From UBA2773 sp964458715 (GTDB taxonomy: Bacteria > Patescibacteriota > Minisyncoccia > Moranbacterales > DUUL01), in the NCBI GenBank assembly GCA_964458715.1, contig CAYWJP010000010.1:1-23516 (forward strand): a stretch of 23,516 nt of DNA, given 5' to 3'. Shown piece after piece: positions 14,430 to 21,291 of the stretch; position 1 is the stretch's first letter, and the number at the start of each line of letters is the position of its first letter. The position numbers and the translations under genes are program-made. The notes under the pieces were generated by a model. That model ran no database searches. It was not told the DNA's origin and saw only the letters and a list, made by a program, of their open reading frames with translations.

Positions 14430-15641
14430 ATGCCAAATTTTAAATATTTAGCTAAAAACAAAAAAGGAAAAGAAAGAGAAAGCTCTATGCAGGCGAATAG
14501 CGAAAAAGAAGTCGCTGAAAAGATTAAAGAGGACGGTTTTTGGCCAGTTTACATTGAAGAGATCAAAAAAAAGACTATTAAGAAAAAACTTTTTTCTGGA
14601 GTTAGGGCAATTCCATTAAAAGAAAAGATGATTTTTTGTCGTCATTTGGGAGTAATGATTTCTTCTGGTTTGTCTATGTCTAGAGCTTTAGATATTTTGA
14701 GCGAACAGGAGCGGAATAAGGGTTTTAAAAAAGTAATTTCTGCTTTAGGAACAGATGTAAAAAAGGGAATATCATTGGCAGATGCCATGGTAAAACATCC
14801 GCAAGCTTTTAATAAGGTTTTTACTTCTATGATAAAGGTAGGCGAAGCAGGCGGTTCGCTAGAAGATATTTTGAATATTTTATCTTCTCAATTAGAAAAA
14901 GATCATAAATTGATTTCAAAAATTAAGGGTGCCTTAATTTATCCTGCTATAATAATCATAGTTATGATTACTATTGCAATTTTAATGATGATGTTTGTAA
15001 TTCCTAAAATTACGAATGTTTTTGAAGAGTTTAATGCTGAATTGCCTTTTCTTACCCGGGCTGTAGTAGCTATAAGTGATTTTATGGCTAACAATATTTT
15101 ATTAACTTTTGGCGTTATTTTTGTATTAGTAGGGGGAATAAGTTTTTTTTATAAAAGCGAGGTTGGCAAAAGAATTTTTCACAAAATCTTTCTTAAAGTG
15201 CCAGTTATTAGCGCATTAGTTATAAAGTTGAATAGTGCTAGATTTGCTAGAATTTTAAGCTCACTTTTAGAGAGCGGAGTATCTTTGGTGGAGGCTTTGA
15301 AGATAACCTCAGATACTTTGGGAAATTATTATTTTAAAATTAGCATAAAACAAGCGGCTGAAGACGTGCAAAAAGGAGTGGCTTTATCCGATATTTTAAC
15401 TAAAAATAAAACACCTTTTCCTTTTCTGGTAATAAAAATGTTGAAAGTCGGAGAAGACACTGGTAAAACCCCAGATATTCTAAAAAGATTAGCTGATTTT
15501 TACGAAGAGGAAGTTGATCAAATTACGCAGAACCTATCGGCAGTAATTGAACCAGTTTTAATGGTTTGTGTCGGGATGGCAGTGGCTCTTTTCGCAATTG
15601 CCATAATTAAGCCAATTTATTCTCTAATGGAATTAGTTTAA
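14430..15641 (+). CDS. pilC: Type IV pilus inner-membrane platform protein PilC/GspF
   Basis: PilC is the polytopic membrane platform that couples PilB to pilin insertion. At 403 residues it has the family length. Two T2SSF domains are visible: the first with FCRHLGVMISSGLSMSRALDI (about 70-90) and MIKVGEAGGSLEDIL, the second with FARILSSLLESGVSLVEALKI (about 270-290) and MLKVGEDTGKTPDIL. Hydrophobic segments lie at about 165-190, 215-240 and 375-395 (EPVLMVCVGMAVALFAIAI). The N-terminus (MPNFKYLAKNKKGKE) is typical. No Shine-Dalgarno is present. It is followed after 23 nt by the first pseudopilin gene. Confidence 0.95.
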   Translation: MPNFKYLAKNKKGKERESSMQANSEKEVAEKIKEDGFWPVYIEEIKKKTIKKKLFSGVRAIPLKEKMIFCRHLGVMISSGLSMSRALDILSEQERNKGFKKVISALGTDVKKGISLADAMVKHPQAFNKVFTSMIKVGEAGGSLEDILNILSSQLEKDHKLISKIKGALIYPAIIIIVMITIAILMMMFVIPKITNVFEEFNAELPFLTRAVVAISDFMANNILLTFGVIFVLVGGISFFYKSEVGKRIFHKIFLKVPVISALVIKLNSARFARILSSLLESGVSLVEALKITSDTLGNYYFKISIKQAAEDVQKGVALSDILTKNKTPFPFLVIKMLKVGEDTGKTPDILKRLADFYEEEVDQITQNLSAVIEPVLMVCVGMAVALFAIAIIKPIYSLMELV

Positions 15642-15664
15642 AGTTAGAGATAATAAAAGTATTC

Positions 15665-17017
15665 ATGAGATTATTTAATAAAAAAAACAATTTTAAGCAA
15701 CGAGGAGCTACTTTGATTGAGGTCTTAGTTAGTATTTCGATAGTCAGTTTTTTAACACTGACTATTTATTTGGCTTTAACTAGTGCGGTTTCTAATATGG
15801 GTGAATCCAAACAAAGAATTGGAGCGATAGCCATAGCTAATGAAAAGATGGAAATTATTAGAAATTTAGATTATGAAGAAGTTGGGACAGTGGGTGGAAT
15901 AATTAATGGTCCAATGCTGGCATCTGAAACAGTTACTCGGAATGGTTTCGACTATAGTGTCTACATCGACATTAGATATATAGATGATTCTTTAGATGGA
16001 ACTGGATTGGACGATTTGATTAATACTGATTATAAACTAGTTCAAATAACGACTGAATGGGAACATCAGGGAAAAACTGATTCAGTAGAATTTGTTTCTA
16101 ATTTTGTTCCGAATGGAGTCGAGACCAACATGGGAGGGGGAACTTTAGTTTTAAATACTATGACTTCTGGGGGAAATCCAGTTGCTAATGTAAATATTCA
16201 CTTAGAAAGTATCGAAGACAGTCCAATCGTTGATTATTCCACTAGTACTGATAATGCGGGTAGTTTAGTTTTGCAGGGAGTGCCAAGTCAAACTTATAGA
16301 ATTAGTTTATCAAAAAATGATTATGAGAATGTAAGAACTTACCCTAATCCTCCGGAGTCCAGTTTTACTCCGATTAATATTGATTTTTATGTTAGTGAGG
16401 GAGCTTTAAATTCTAAAAATTTTTTTATTGATTTAGCTTCCGATTTGACTTTTAAGGCCATTGATAATGTTGATGAATCTGGGATATCTGGTGTTGATAT
16501 TGAATTAATAGGAGGAAAAGAGATCGGAAGTGATCCTGAAACCTATAATTTAGAAGACACTTCTTCTACGAATTCTAGCGGTGAAGTTAATTATGATAAT
16601 ATTAGTGCTGGTTTCTACCAAATTGTTAATTATGAAGATTTAGGAACGGGAAACTATGTTTTTGTTGGTTCCAGATCTGAGATAGCTTTTAATCTAGAAG
16701 CAGAAGATGACTTAGAAATAGAATTGTTTTTTGGAGATGAAACAGCTCCATCTTTATATGCAACTGTTTTAGATGACGTTACTGAAGAGCCAATTAGTGG
16801 GGCGGGGATTGGTTTAATAGGTCCTTCTGATTTTGATCAAGGAAGTGAAACTCGAGGAGACGGAACCGCCTTTTTCCCCCTAAAGGTTGATCCGGCAGTT
16901 TTGATGGAAAACGAAGAGTATTCAATTGAAGTTAGAATGAATGGCTATGATGACTACACTGGTACTGTTGATATTAATGACCTGACTACTAAAAATATCA
17001 GACTAACTCCACAATAA
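15665..17017 (+). CDS. Large minor pseudopilin with carboxypeptidase-regulatory-like domains
   Basis: The N-terminus has a type III (prepilin) signal: positive leader, cleavage after G14 (KQRG/ATLIEVLVS) and Glu at mature position 5, followed by a hydrophobic helix (about 15-40). A pilin-like domain reaches about residue 150. Beyond it are repeated beta-sandwich-like segments of carboxypeptidase-regulatory type (about 155-240, 262-350 and 365-448), marked by motifs such as NAGSLVLQGVPSQTYRISL, GEVNYDNISAGFYQIV and EYSIEVRMNGYDDYTG. At 450 residues it is much longer than a major pilin, so a tip or minor subunit (PilV-like) with adhesive domains is likely. Its TAA overlaps the ATG of the next pseudopilin gene by one base, so the pair is translationally coupled. 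Confidence 0.85.
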   Translation: MRLFNKKNNFKQRGATLIEVLVSISIVSFLTLTIYLALTSAVSNMGESKQRIGAIAIANEKMEIIRNLDYEEVGTVGGIINGPMLASETVTRNGFDYSVYIDIRYIDDSLDGTGLDDLINTDYKLVQITTEWEHQGKTDSVEFVSNFVPNGVETNMGGGTLVLNTMTSGGNPVANVNIHLESIEDSPIVDYSTSTDNAGSLVLQGVPSQTYRISLSKNDYENVRTYPNPPESSFTPINIDFYVSEGALNSKNFFIDLASDLTFKAIDNVDESGISGVDIELIGGKEIGSDPETYNLEDTSSTNSSGEVNYDNISAGFYQIVNYEDLGTGNYVFVGSRSEIAFNLEAEDDLEIELFFGDETAPSLYATVLDDVTEEPISGAGIGLIGPSDFDQGSETRGDGTAFFPLKVDPAVLMENEEYSIEVRMNGYDDYTGTVDINDLTTKNIRLTPQ

Positions 17018-17637
17018 TGAAATCATTTTTTTCTAAAAAAAATAAAGGAATGACTTTGATCGAGGTAATTACCGCTTCGGCTATTTTAGTTCTAATAAGT
17101 GGAGTGGTAACGATAGCAATGGTTAGAACTTTCGCTGTTAATAAAAGAACTATTGAACAAGGATTGAATAATAGTATTTTGCAAATTTCGATTAGTAATT
17201 TTACTAAAAATATTAGGGAGGCTCGTCAATCTGAAGCTGGCGGATATTTAATTCTTTCGGGAGACGATTTTAATCTCAGATTTTTTTCTGATATTGATGA
17301 TGATTTAGTAGCGGAAAAAATTCATTATTTTCTAGAAGATGGTTCTTTCAAATTGGGAATTTCTAATCCTAGCGGTTTTCCCGCTGTATATCCAAGTGAC
17401 GATGAAGAGGTCAAAATTATTGGGGGAAACATTATGAACGGGAGTGATGAACCAATTTTTTATTATTATGATGGAGACAATTTGAGCGATTTAGAAAATA
17501 ATCCAATGGTTGTTCCTATTGTTCCAGATGAAGTCAGTTTGGTTAAACTGCATTTAATCACCAATGTTAATCCCGATCAAAATCCAAAAAATATGGAACT
17601 AGAAACTCTAGTTAGACCAAGGAACATAGATTATTAG
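17017..17637 (+). CDS. Pseudopilin (PilW/PilJ-like minor pilin)
   Basis: The protein starts MKSFFSKKNKG/MTLIEVITASAILVL: a short basic leader, prepilin peptidase site after G11 and Glu5 in the mature protein, then a hydrophobic helix and a beta-rich C-terminal domain of about 150 residues. The position 3' of another minor pseudopilin and the length of 206 residues fit PilW/GspJ-like subunits that initiate the pilus. Its start overlaps the previous stop (TAATG). The prepilin peptidase PilD itself is not in the window. The precise minor pilin type is not resolved. Confidence 0.85.
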   Translation: MKSFFSKKNKGMTLIEVITASAILVLISGVVTIAMVRTFAVNKRTIEQGLNNSILQISISNFTKNIREARQSEAGGYLILSGDDFNLRFFSDIDDDLVAEKIHYFLEDGSFKLGISNPSGFPAVYPSDDEEVKIIGGNIMNGSDEPIFYYYDGDNLSDLENNPMVVPIVPDEVSLVKLHLITNVNPDQNPKNMELETLVRPRNIDY

Positions 17638-17641
17638 TCGA

Positions 17642-17807
17642 AAATTACATATTCGGCAAATTTCTTTGTTTCGCCGGAGGCGGACAGGCGCTATTTTCAT
17701 TGTTTAATTCGCTTATCGCAAAAACAAACTCCGCTCGTTGCTTGGTTTTCCCTCGCCCGTCTAGCTCTCGCTTGCCGAGGCAGAAATTTTGCTCAAACGT
17801 GTAATTT
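17642..17807. repeat. Long imperfect palindrome after the pilin genes
   Basis: AAATTACA (17642-17649) pairs with TGTAATTT (17800-17807), and GCAAATTTCT (about 17656-17665) pairs with AGAAATTTTGC (about 17782-17792, one bulge). GC-rich CGCCGGAGGCG (17672-17682) and TTGCCGAGGCA (17773-17783) lie inside. No gene is seen in 17638-17880. Confidence 0.5.
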
Positions 17808-17880
17808 CAATTAAATGGTTGATTTCGGGGATTTTCAAATATGAGTTTGCTGCAATTCTTAAATCTTACTTTTTGCGAGG

Positions 17881-17909
17881 TTGACAAAATTGATATTAAA
17901 TTTTATTAT
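17881..17909 (+). promoter_or_regulatory. Sigma70 promoter of the glyS T-box transcript
   Basis: Consensus TTGACA (17881-17886), a 17-nt spacer and TATTAT (17904-17909) form the best promoter in the window. The predicted start near 17915-17917 falls at the first paired base of the T-box Stem I, so the leader is almost all riboswitch. Confidence 0.88.
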
Positions 17910-17915
17910 AAGGGT

Positions 17916-18076
17916 GTTCTTTATTGAGTGAGGAAATGGTAAATCCTCAGTTTAAGAACTCAGCCAAATTTATATAAGTGCCTCAAATTGGGGAAGTCGG
18001 GTGGAACCGCGGGAAATCTCGCTCCGGCAATTCAAACTTTTTTTACTAATTTTTGGATTGTTAGAGCGAGATTTTT
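17916..18076 (+). promoter_or_regulatory. Compact glycine T-box riboswitch upstream of glyS
   Basis: The signature GGGTGGAACCGCGGG spans 17999-18013. The antiterminator has helix A1 CGGG (17998-18001) with TCCG (18023-18026), a 7-nt bulge TGGAACC (18002-18008), and helix A2 GCGGG (18009-18013) with CTCGC (18018-18022). The bulge TGGA can pair with NCCA of uncharged tRNA having discriminator U73, as in tRNA-Gly. Stem I is unusually short: GTTCTT/AAGAAC (17916-17921, 17954-17959) and GAGGA/TCCTC (17930-17934, 17944-17948), closed by the loop AATGGTAAA, which holds the Gly codon GGT (17938-17940). A small hairpin (17981-17993) stands in the Stem III position. The fold is read directly; tRNA-Gly sensing is inferred. 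Confidence 0.9.
18014..18076 (+). terminator. T-box-controlled intrinsic terminator
   Basis: AAATCTCGCTC (18014-18024) pairs perfectly with GAGCGAGATTT (18064-18074), followed by a T run to 18076. The 5' arm overlaps the antiterminator strand 18018-18024, so the two folds are mutually exclusive, as in transcriptional T-boxes. Confidence 0.9.
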
Positions 18077-18082
18077 AAGTTA

Positions 18083-18133
18083 GTTTGTAAAGTTTGAAAG
18101 TAGAAAGTTTATAAAGTCAAAAAACTTTATAAA
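18083..18133. repeat. AAAGTT-type repeats between the T-box and glyS
   Basis: TTTATAAAGT (18108-18117) pairs with ACTTTATAAA (18124-18133) over a CAAAAA loop, preceded by GTAAAGTTTGAAAGT words. It is the same family as at 1863-1997 and 10703-10762. Confidence 0.55.
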
Positions 18134-18165
18134 AAATTATTATTTTTAACTTTTAACTAGACAAT

Positions 18166-19557
18166 ATGTCAAAAAAAGATTTAGAAAAATTGATGCAGAA
18201 TATTGTATCTTTGAGCAAAAGGAGAGGGTTTATTTTTCCTTCTTCGGAAATTTATGGAGGGTTCGCGGCAGTTTATGATTATGGATCATACGGAGTAGAA
18301 TTGGCTAATAACATTAAAGCTGCTTGGTGGAAAGCGATGGTTCAAAAAAATGATAATATTGTTGGTCTAGATTCCAGTATTTTTATGCATCCAAAAGTTT
18401 GGGAAGCCTCTGGTCACGTAGGTGGTTTTTCTGATCCGTTAGCAGAATGCAAAGAGTGTCATTTCAGAGCTAGAGTGGATCATATTTTAGAAGAAGCTGG
18501 AGTTTTTGCTGATGAAAAAATGAGCGAAGCAGAGATTAATAAACTCTTAGTTGATAACAAAGAAAAAGTTAAATGTCCTAAATGTAGTAAGAGTAATTTC
18601 TCAGAAGTTAAGAATTTCAATTTGTTAGTTCAGTCAAATTTGGGAAATTTCACTGGCGATTGGGACAAAAAACCAACTTATCTTAGAGGAGAAACTTGCC
18701 AAGGAATTTATGTGAATTTTAAAAATGTTTTAGACTCTACTCGAGTTAAAGTTCCTTTCGGAATTGCTCAAATTGGTAAAGCTTTTAGAAATGAAATTAC
18801 TGCTCGACAATTTATTTTTCGAAAACGAGAGTTTGAGCAGATGGAAATGCAAATGTTTGTTCATCCTAATAAATCGATGGAAGTTTATGAAGATTGGCGA
18901 GCGAAACGTTTTCAATATTATATTGATTTAGGGTTGAAAAAGGAAAATTTAAAATGGCATGAGCATGAAAATTTAATTTTTTATGCTAAAGCGGCTTGGG
19001 ACATTGAATATAAATTTCCTTTTGGTTTTAAAGAATTGGAAGGAGTACATGCTCGAGGTGATTATGATTTAACTCAACATTCTAAATTTTCCGGAAAAGA
19101 CTTAAGTTATTTAGATCCAAAAACTAATGAAAAATATATTCCGCACATAATAGAAACTTCAGTGGGAGTTGATCGAACTTTTCTAGCAGTTTTGACTGAA
19201 GCTTATACCGAAGAGAAGTTGGAAGACGGTAGTGAGCGAGTAGTTTTAAAATTCCCTAAAAAATTAGCTCCAGTAAAAGTAGCGGTTTTTCCATTATTAA
19301 AAAATAAACCAGAATTAGTGGAGAAGGCTCGGGGAATTTACAATAATTTGAGTGATAATTTTATGTGTGAATTTGATGATAATGGAAATATCGGAAAACG
19401 TTATCGAAGACAAGATGAAATCGGAACTCCTTATTGTTTGACAGTTGATTTTGATTCTTTGGAAGATGAGAGCGTGACAGTGCGAGATCGAGATACGATG
19501 AAGCAAACTAGAATATCTATTAAAAATCTAGAGGAATTTTTAAAAGAGAATTTTTAG
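18166..19557 (+). CDS. glyS: Glycyl-tRNA synthetase (single-chain, alpha2 type)
   Basis: This class II synthetase charges tRNA-Gly and is of the eukaryote/archaea-like single-chain type rather than the bacterial GlyQ/GlyS heterotetramer. At 463 residues it is of normal length for that form. The N-terminus GFIFPSSEIYGGFAAVYDYG leads into a zinc site (C95, C98, C137, C140). Motif 2 covers GKAFRNEITARQF and FRKREFEQMEMQMF (204-231), motif 3 is IIETSVGVDRTFLAVL, and the anticodon-binding domain starts near LAPVKVAVFPL. A T-box leader immediately upstream should raise its transcription when tRNA-Gly is uncharged. The product matches the T-box amino acid specificity. Confidence 0.97.
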   Translation: MSKKDLEKLMQNIVSLSKRRGFIFPSSEIYGGFAAVYDYGSYGVELANNIKAAWWKAMVQKNDNIVGLDSSIFMHPKVWEASGHVGGFSDPLAECKECHFRARVDHILEEAGVFADEKMSEAEINKLLVDNKEKVKCPKCSKSNFSEVKNFNLLVQSNLGNFTGDWDKKPTYLRGETCQGIYVNFKNVLDSTRVKVPFGIAQIGKAFRNEITARQFIFRKREFEQMEMQMFVHPNKSMEVYEDWRAKRFQYYIDLGLKKENLKWHEHENLIFYAKAAWDIEYKFPFGFKELEGVHARGDYDLTQHSKFSGKDLSYLDPKTNEKYIPHIIETSVGVDRTFLAVLTEAYTEEKLEDGSERVVLKFPKKLAPVKVAVFPLLKNKPELVEKARGIYNNLSDNFMCEFDDNGNIGKRYRRQDEIGTPYCLTVDFDSLEDESVTVRDRDTMKQTRISIKNLEEFLKENF

Positions 19558-19573
19558 TAAATTTCAAAGCTCA

Positions 19574-19650
19574 CTCGCCGTGGCGAGCCAAATTATTTCA
19601 AGTCAAGCTCGAATTAAAAAAATTTAAACCTGCCTGTTGACTGGCAAGTT
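19574..19650 (+). terminator. Candidate hairpins ending the glyS transcript
   Basis: CTCGCC/GGCGAG (19574-19587, tight 2-nt loop) and AACCTGCC/GGCAAGTT (about 19627-19650, one mismatch) lie just after glyS, with mixed A/T runs after the second. Neither is a textbook terminator. Confidence 0.35.
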
Positions 19651-19682
19651 AAAAATAAAAAATTTTTGGTTTTTTTAAACTC

Positions 19683-19710
19683 TTTACTATTTTTTCTAAA
19701 ATGTTATTAT
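19683..19710 (+). promoter_or_regulatory. Probable promoter of the small membrane protein gene
   Basis: TTTACT (19683-19688), a 16-nt spacer and TATTAT (19705-19710) with an extended -10 TG at 19702-19703. The leader then runs through a hexanucleotide repeat to the ATG at 19766. Confidence 0.55.
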
Positions 19711-19722
19711 TTAAGCAATAAA

Positions 19723-19752
19723 AAATATAAATATAAATATAAATATAAATAA
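19723..19752 (+). repeat. Hexanucleotide repeat (AAATAT, four perfect units plus one)
   Basis: AAATAT repeats at 19723-19746 with a fifth, degenerate unit (19747-19752), located in the predicted 5' leader between promoter and start codon. It is pure A/T and prone to replication slippage. Confidence 0.8.
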
Positions 19753-19765
19753 TAACAAAAATTAA

Positions 19766-19996
19766 ATGGAAATAGTAAAACTTATTAATAGCGCTATTAC
19801 AGGATTAAGCGTTATTTGCATGATTATATCGATACCAATCGCTGTTGTTTTATTCATCTTAGCTGCCTTAAAAAATGGACAGGAGTTAAAAAAAGCGTTA
19901 AAGAAAAAAGGATATTTATTTTTGTTAATTCCCCCTTTGGTTTTAATCTTAAGTTTAACCGTATATCTAATAATTGTAGAAATGCTTAATTTATAA
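19766..19996 (+). CDS. Small two-TM membrane protein, unknown function
   Basis: A 76-residue protein with two strongly hydrophobic helices (about 10-34 and 51-73), separated by a basic loop NGQELKKALKKKG. By the positive-inside rule the loop should face the cytoplasm and both ends lie outside. I recognise no named family; similar two-helix proteins are common in pilus and secretion regions of CPR genomes. Support for a real gene comes from a plausible promoter at 19683-19710 and a strong terminator at 20025-20055. There is no Shine-Dalgarno, as for its neighbours. Confidence 0.7.
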   Translation: MEIVKLINSAITGLSVICMIISIPIAVVLFILAALKNGQELKKALKKKGYLFLLIPPLVLILSLTVYLIIVEMLNL

Positions 19997-20024
19997 TAAT
20001 ATTTAGTAAAAACAAATTTATATT

Positions 20025-20055
20025 AAAAACCGTTAGCTCTCGCTAACGGTTTTTT
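20025..20055. terminator. Bidirectional terminator between convergent genes
   Basis: AAAAACCGTTAGC (20025-20037) and GCTAACGGTTTTT (20042-20054) pair perfectly over a TCTC loop, with A and T runs on either side. It can end both the rightward small membrane gene and the leftward amidase gene. Confidence 0.9.
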
Positions 20056-20067
20056 ATAAATTCAAAA

Positions 20068-20829
20068 TTAGTGGATAGTATTATCGCTGTTAACTTCTTT
20101 CCAATCAAAATTCCAAGGGTCGGTTTTTCGGTCAGGGGAAATATCTTTATGTCCAAGGACGTATTTGATTTTGTATTGATCTTCAAGATAATCAATTAGG
20201 TTGTTTAAGCCCGAGTATTGCTTGCTGGTGTAGTCGTCGTTTTTGGTATTCATCATTTCAATTCCGATAGAGAAATTATTAACCCCGGTTCTTCCGTCGG
20301 GCATTTTGCTAACCCCGGCGTGGTAAGCGATATTTTTTTCATCGACGAGGCGATAAACTTTTCCTTTTCGGTCAATTAAAAAATGGGGAGCAACGCTGTA
20401 TTGTTTGTATTCAGCGATTAGTCCATTGAGGTCATAAGGGTCAGAGCCAAGAGCATCGTAGGAGGAATGAACGACGATGGTGTCGATGGTTCGACCGCTA
20501 GAAGAGGAGTAGCCCCAAGAAGTTTTTTTATTAATAATGAAATTGTCAGTGGCTTTTACTTCCGGAATTTTTTTTTCAGTTGTGGTTTTTTCTGTCTCTT
20601 CTTTAGTTACAATTTTTTCTTTTGGTTCTGCTTTTTTGTCAGATAAATTATCTTTGAGGTTTTCGACGGTGTCATTTATTCCAGATATTTTCGTTTTTTC
20701 GCCGGATAAATTTTTGGTGGGATTGGGGACGATTTCGATGGGTCCCGAAGAAAAAGTAGATAAAAAAAGACGCCAAGCTAGTAAGCTGAGGATTAAAATT
20801 AGGATTAAGAGAATCAGTTTGCGTTTCAT
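20068..20829 (-). CDS. N-acetylmuramoyl-L-alanine amidase (Amidase_2), membrane-anchored
   Basis: This zinc amidase cuts the bond between MurNAc and the stem peptide in peptidoglycan. An N-terminal hydrophobic anchor (residues 4-23) is followed by a Lys/Glu/Thr-rich linker (about 40-95) and an Amidase_2 domain (about 112-245). The likely zinc ligands are H121 (DTIVVHSSY), H227 (LGHKDISPD) and D237 (KTDPWNF), with active-site candidates H170 (AYHAG) and E191 (SIGIEMMNT). The PHFLIDRKGKVYRLV strand is typical of AmpD/AmiD relatives. It is 253 residues, faces the small membrane gene, and shares its terminator. Either periplasmic recycling or division-related remodelling is possible. Confidence 0.92.
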   Translation of the reverse strand: MKRKLILLILILILSLLAWRLFLSTFSSGPIEIVPNPTKNLSGEKTKISGINDTVENLKDNLSDKKAEPKEKIVTKEETEKTTTEKKIPEVKATDNFIINKKTSWGYSSSSGRTIDTIVVHSSYDALGSDPYDLNGLIAEYKQYSVAPHFLIDRKGKVYRLVDEKNIAYHAGVSKMPDGRTGVNNFSIGIEMMNTKNDDYTSKQYSGLNNLIDYLEDQYKIKYVLGHKDISPDRKTDPWNFDWKEVNSDNTIH

Positions 20830-20864
20830 AGGGGTAGTTTAGCATAATTTGTTTTTTTTGTCTT

Positions 20865-21148
20865 TTGAATCAGGGATTCTCCCTCCCTTCGAATAGGGAT
20901 TCGAGGGTCAACTCACTAAACTCATACTTCGCTTCCAGCTCGTATTCGTTAAGTGGTTCCTCCCCGGAACTCAGCCCACTCTCTATAATTCTTCGCTAGC
21001 TCAGAATCTCGGGCTTCCGTTCGTTCGAATCTCTATCCCCGAAAAACAAAAGAAAGACAGGGATTCTCCCTCGCTCCGACTCGGGCACCTGGGAGCTGCG
21101 CACCAAGAGCTCACCAGTTCGCTCTTTCTTGCTCCCTTCGAATCCCTA
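20865..21148. repeat. Degenerate tRNA-3'-end-like repeats downstream of tRNA-Gln
   Basis: T-arm-like words occur in both orientations: CAGGGATTC (20873-20881 and 21058-21066), TTCGAATAGGGATTCGA (about 20889-20905) and TTCGAATCCCTA (21138-21149). At 21024-21042 the plus strand reads TTCGAATCTCTATCCCCGA, matching 17 of 19 positions of the tRNA-Gln T-loop/acceptor end, in inverted orientation to the real tRNA. No D-arm or anticodon stem can be folded, so these are remnants, not tRNA genes. Local GC content is raised. Confidence 0.6.
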
Positions 21149-21154
21149 ACCTCA

Positions 21155-21202
21155 CAAAAAAGAAACATAAAAAACACCTTGAAAGGCGTTTTTATGTTTC
21201 TT
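21155..21202 (-). terminator. Long terminator hairpin after tRNA-Gln
   Basis: On the minus strand AAGAAACATAAAAACGCC pairs with GGTGTTTTTTATGTTTCTT over a TTTCAA loop and is followed by a T run. It begins 3 nt after the tRNA 3' end. Both strands have the run, so it may act bidirectionally. Confidence 0.85.
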
Positions 21203-21204
21203 TG

Positions 21205-21275
21205 TTCGGGGACAGGGATTCGAACCCCGACTGCCAGGATCAAAACCTGGTGTCCTACCATTAGACGATCCCCGA
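21205..21275 (-). tRNA. tRNA-Gln (anticodon TTG)
   Basis: The minus strand folds as a full cloverleaf: acceptor TCGGGGA (21275-21269) with TCCCCGA (21212-21206), D-arm GTC/GAC around TAATGGTAG, anticodon stem CCAGG/CCTGG with loop TTTTGAT (anticodon TTG, reading CAA), and T-arm CGGGG/CCCTG with loop TTCGAAT. The discriminator would be A and CCA is not encoded. A GIY-YIG gene ends 16 nt upstream of it on the same strand, and a copy of its first 21 nt lies beyond that gene. Confidence 0.95.
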
Positions 21276-21291
21276 GTGTAATGTATAAATA

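Noticed and set aside
20537..20842. Plus-strand 101-codon frame
   Set aside because: Antisense shadow of the amidase gene, whose frame shows a clear Amidase_2 domain and membrane anchor.
20865..21043. Possible second tRNA gene
   Set aside because: Only T-arm/acceptor-like pieces; no D-arm or anticodon stem can be paired with them.
21001..21261. Minus-strand 86-codon frame across tRNA-Gln and its downstream repeats
   Set aside because: It translates the tRNA gene itself and tRNA-derived repeats; no protein domain.
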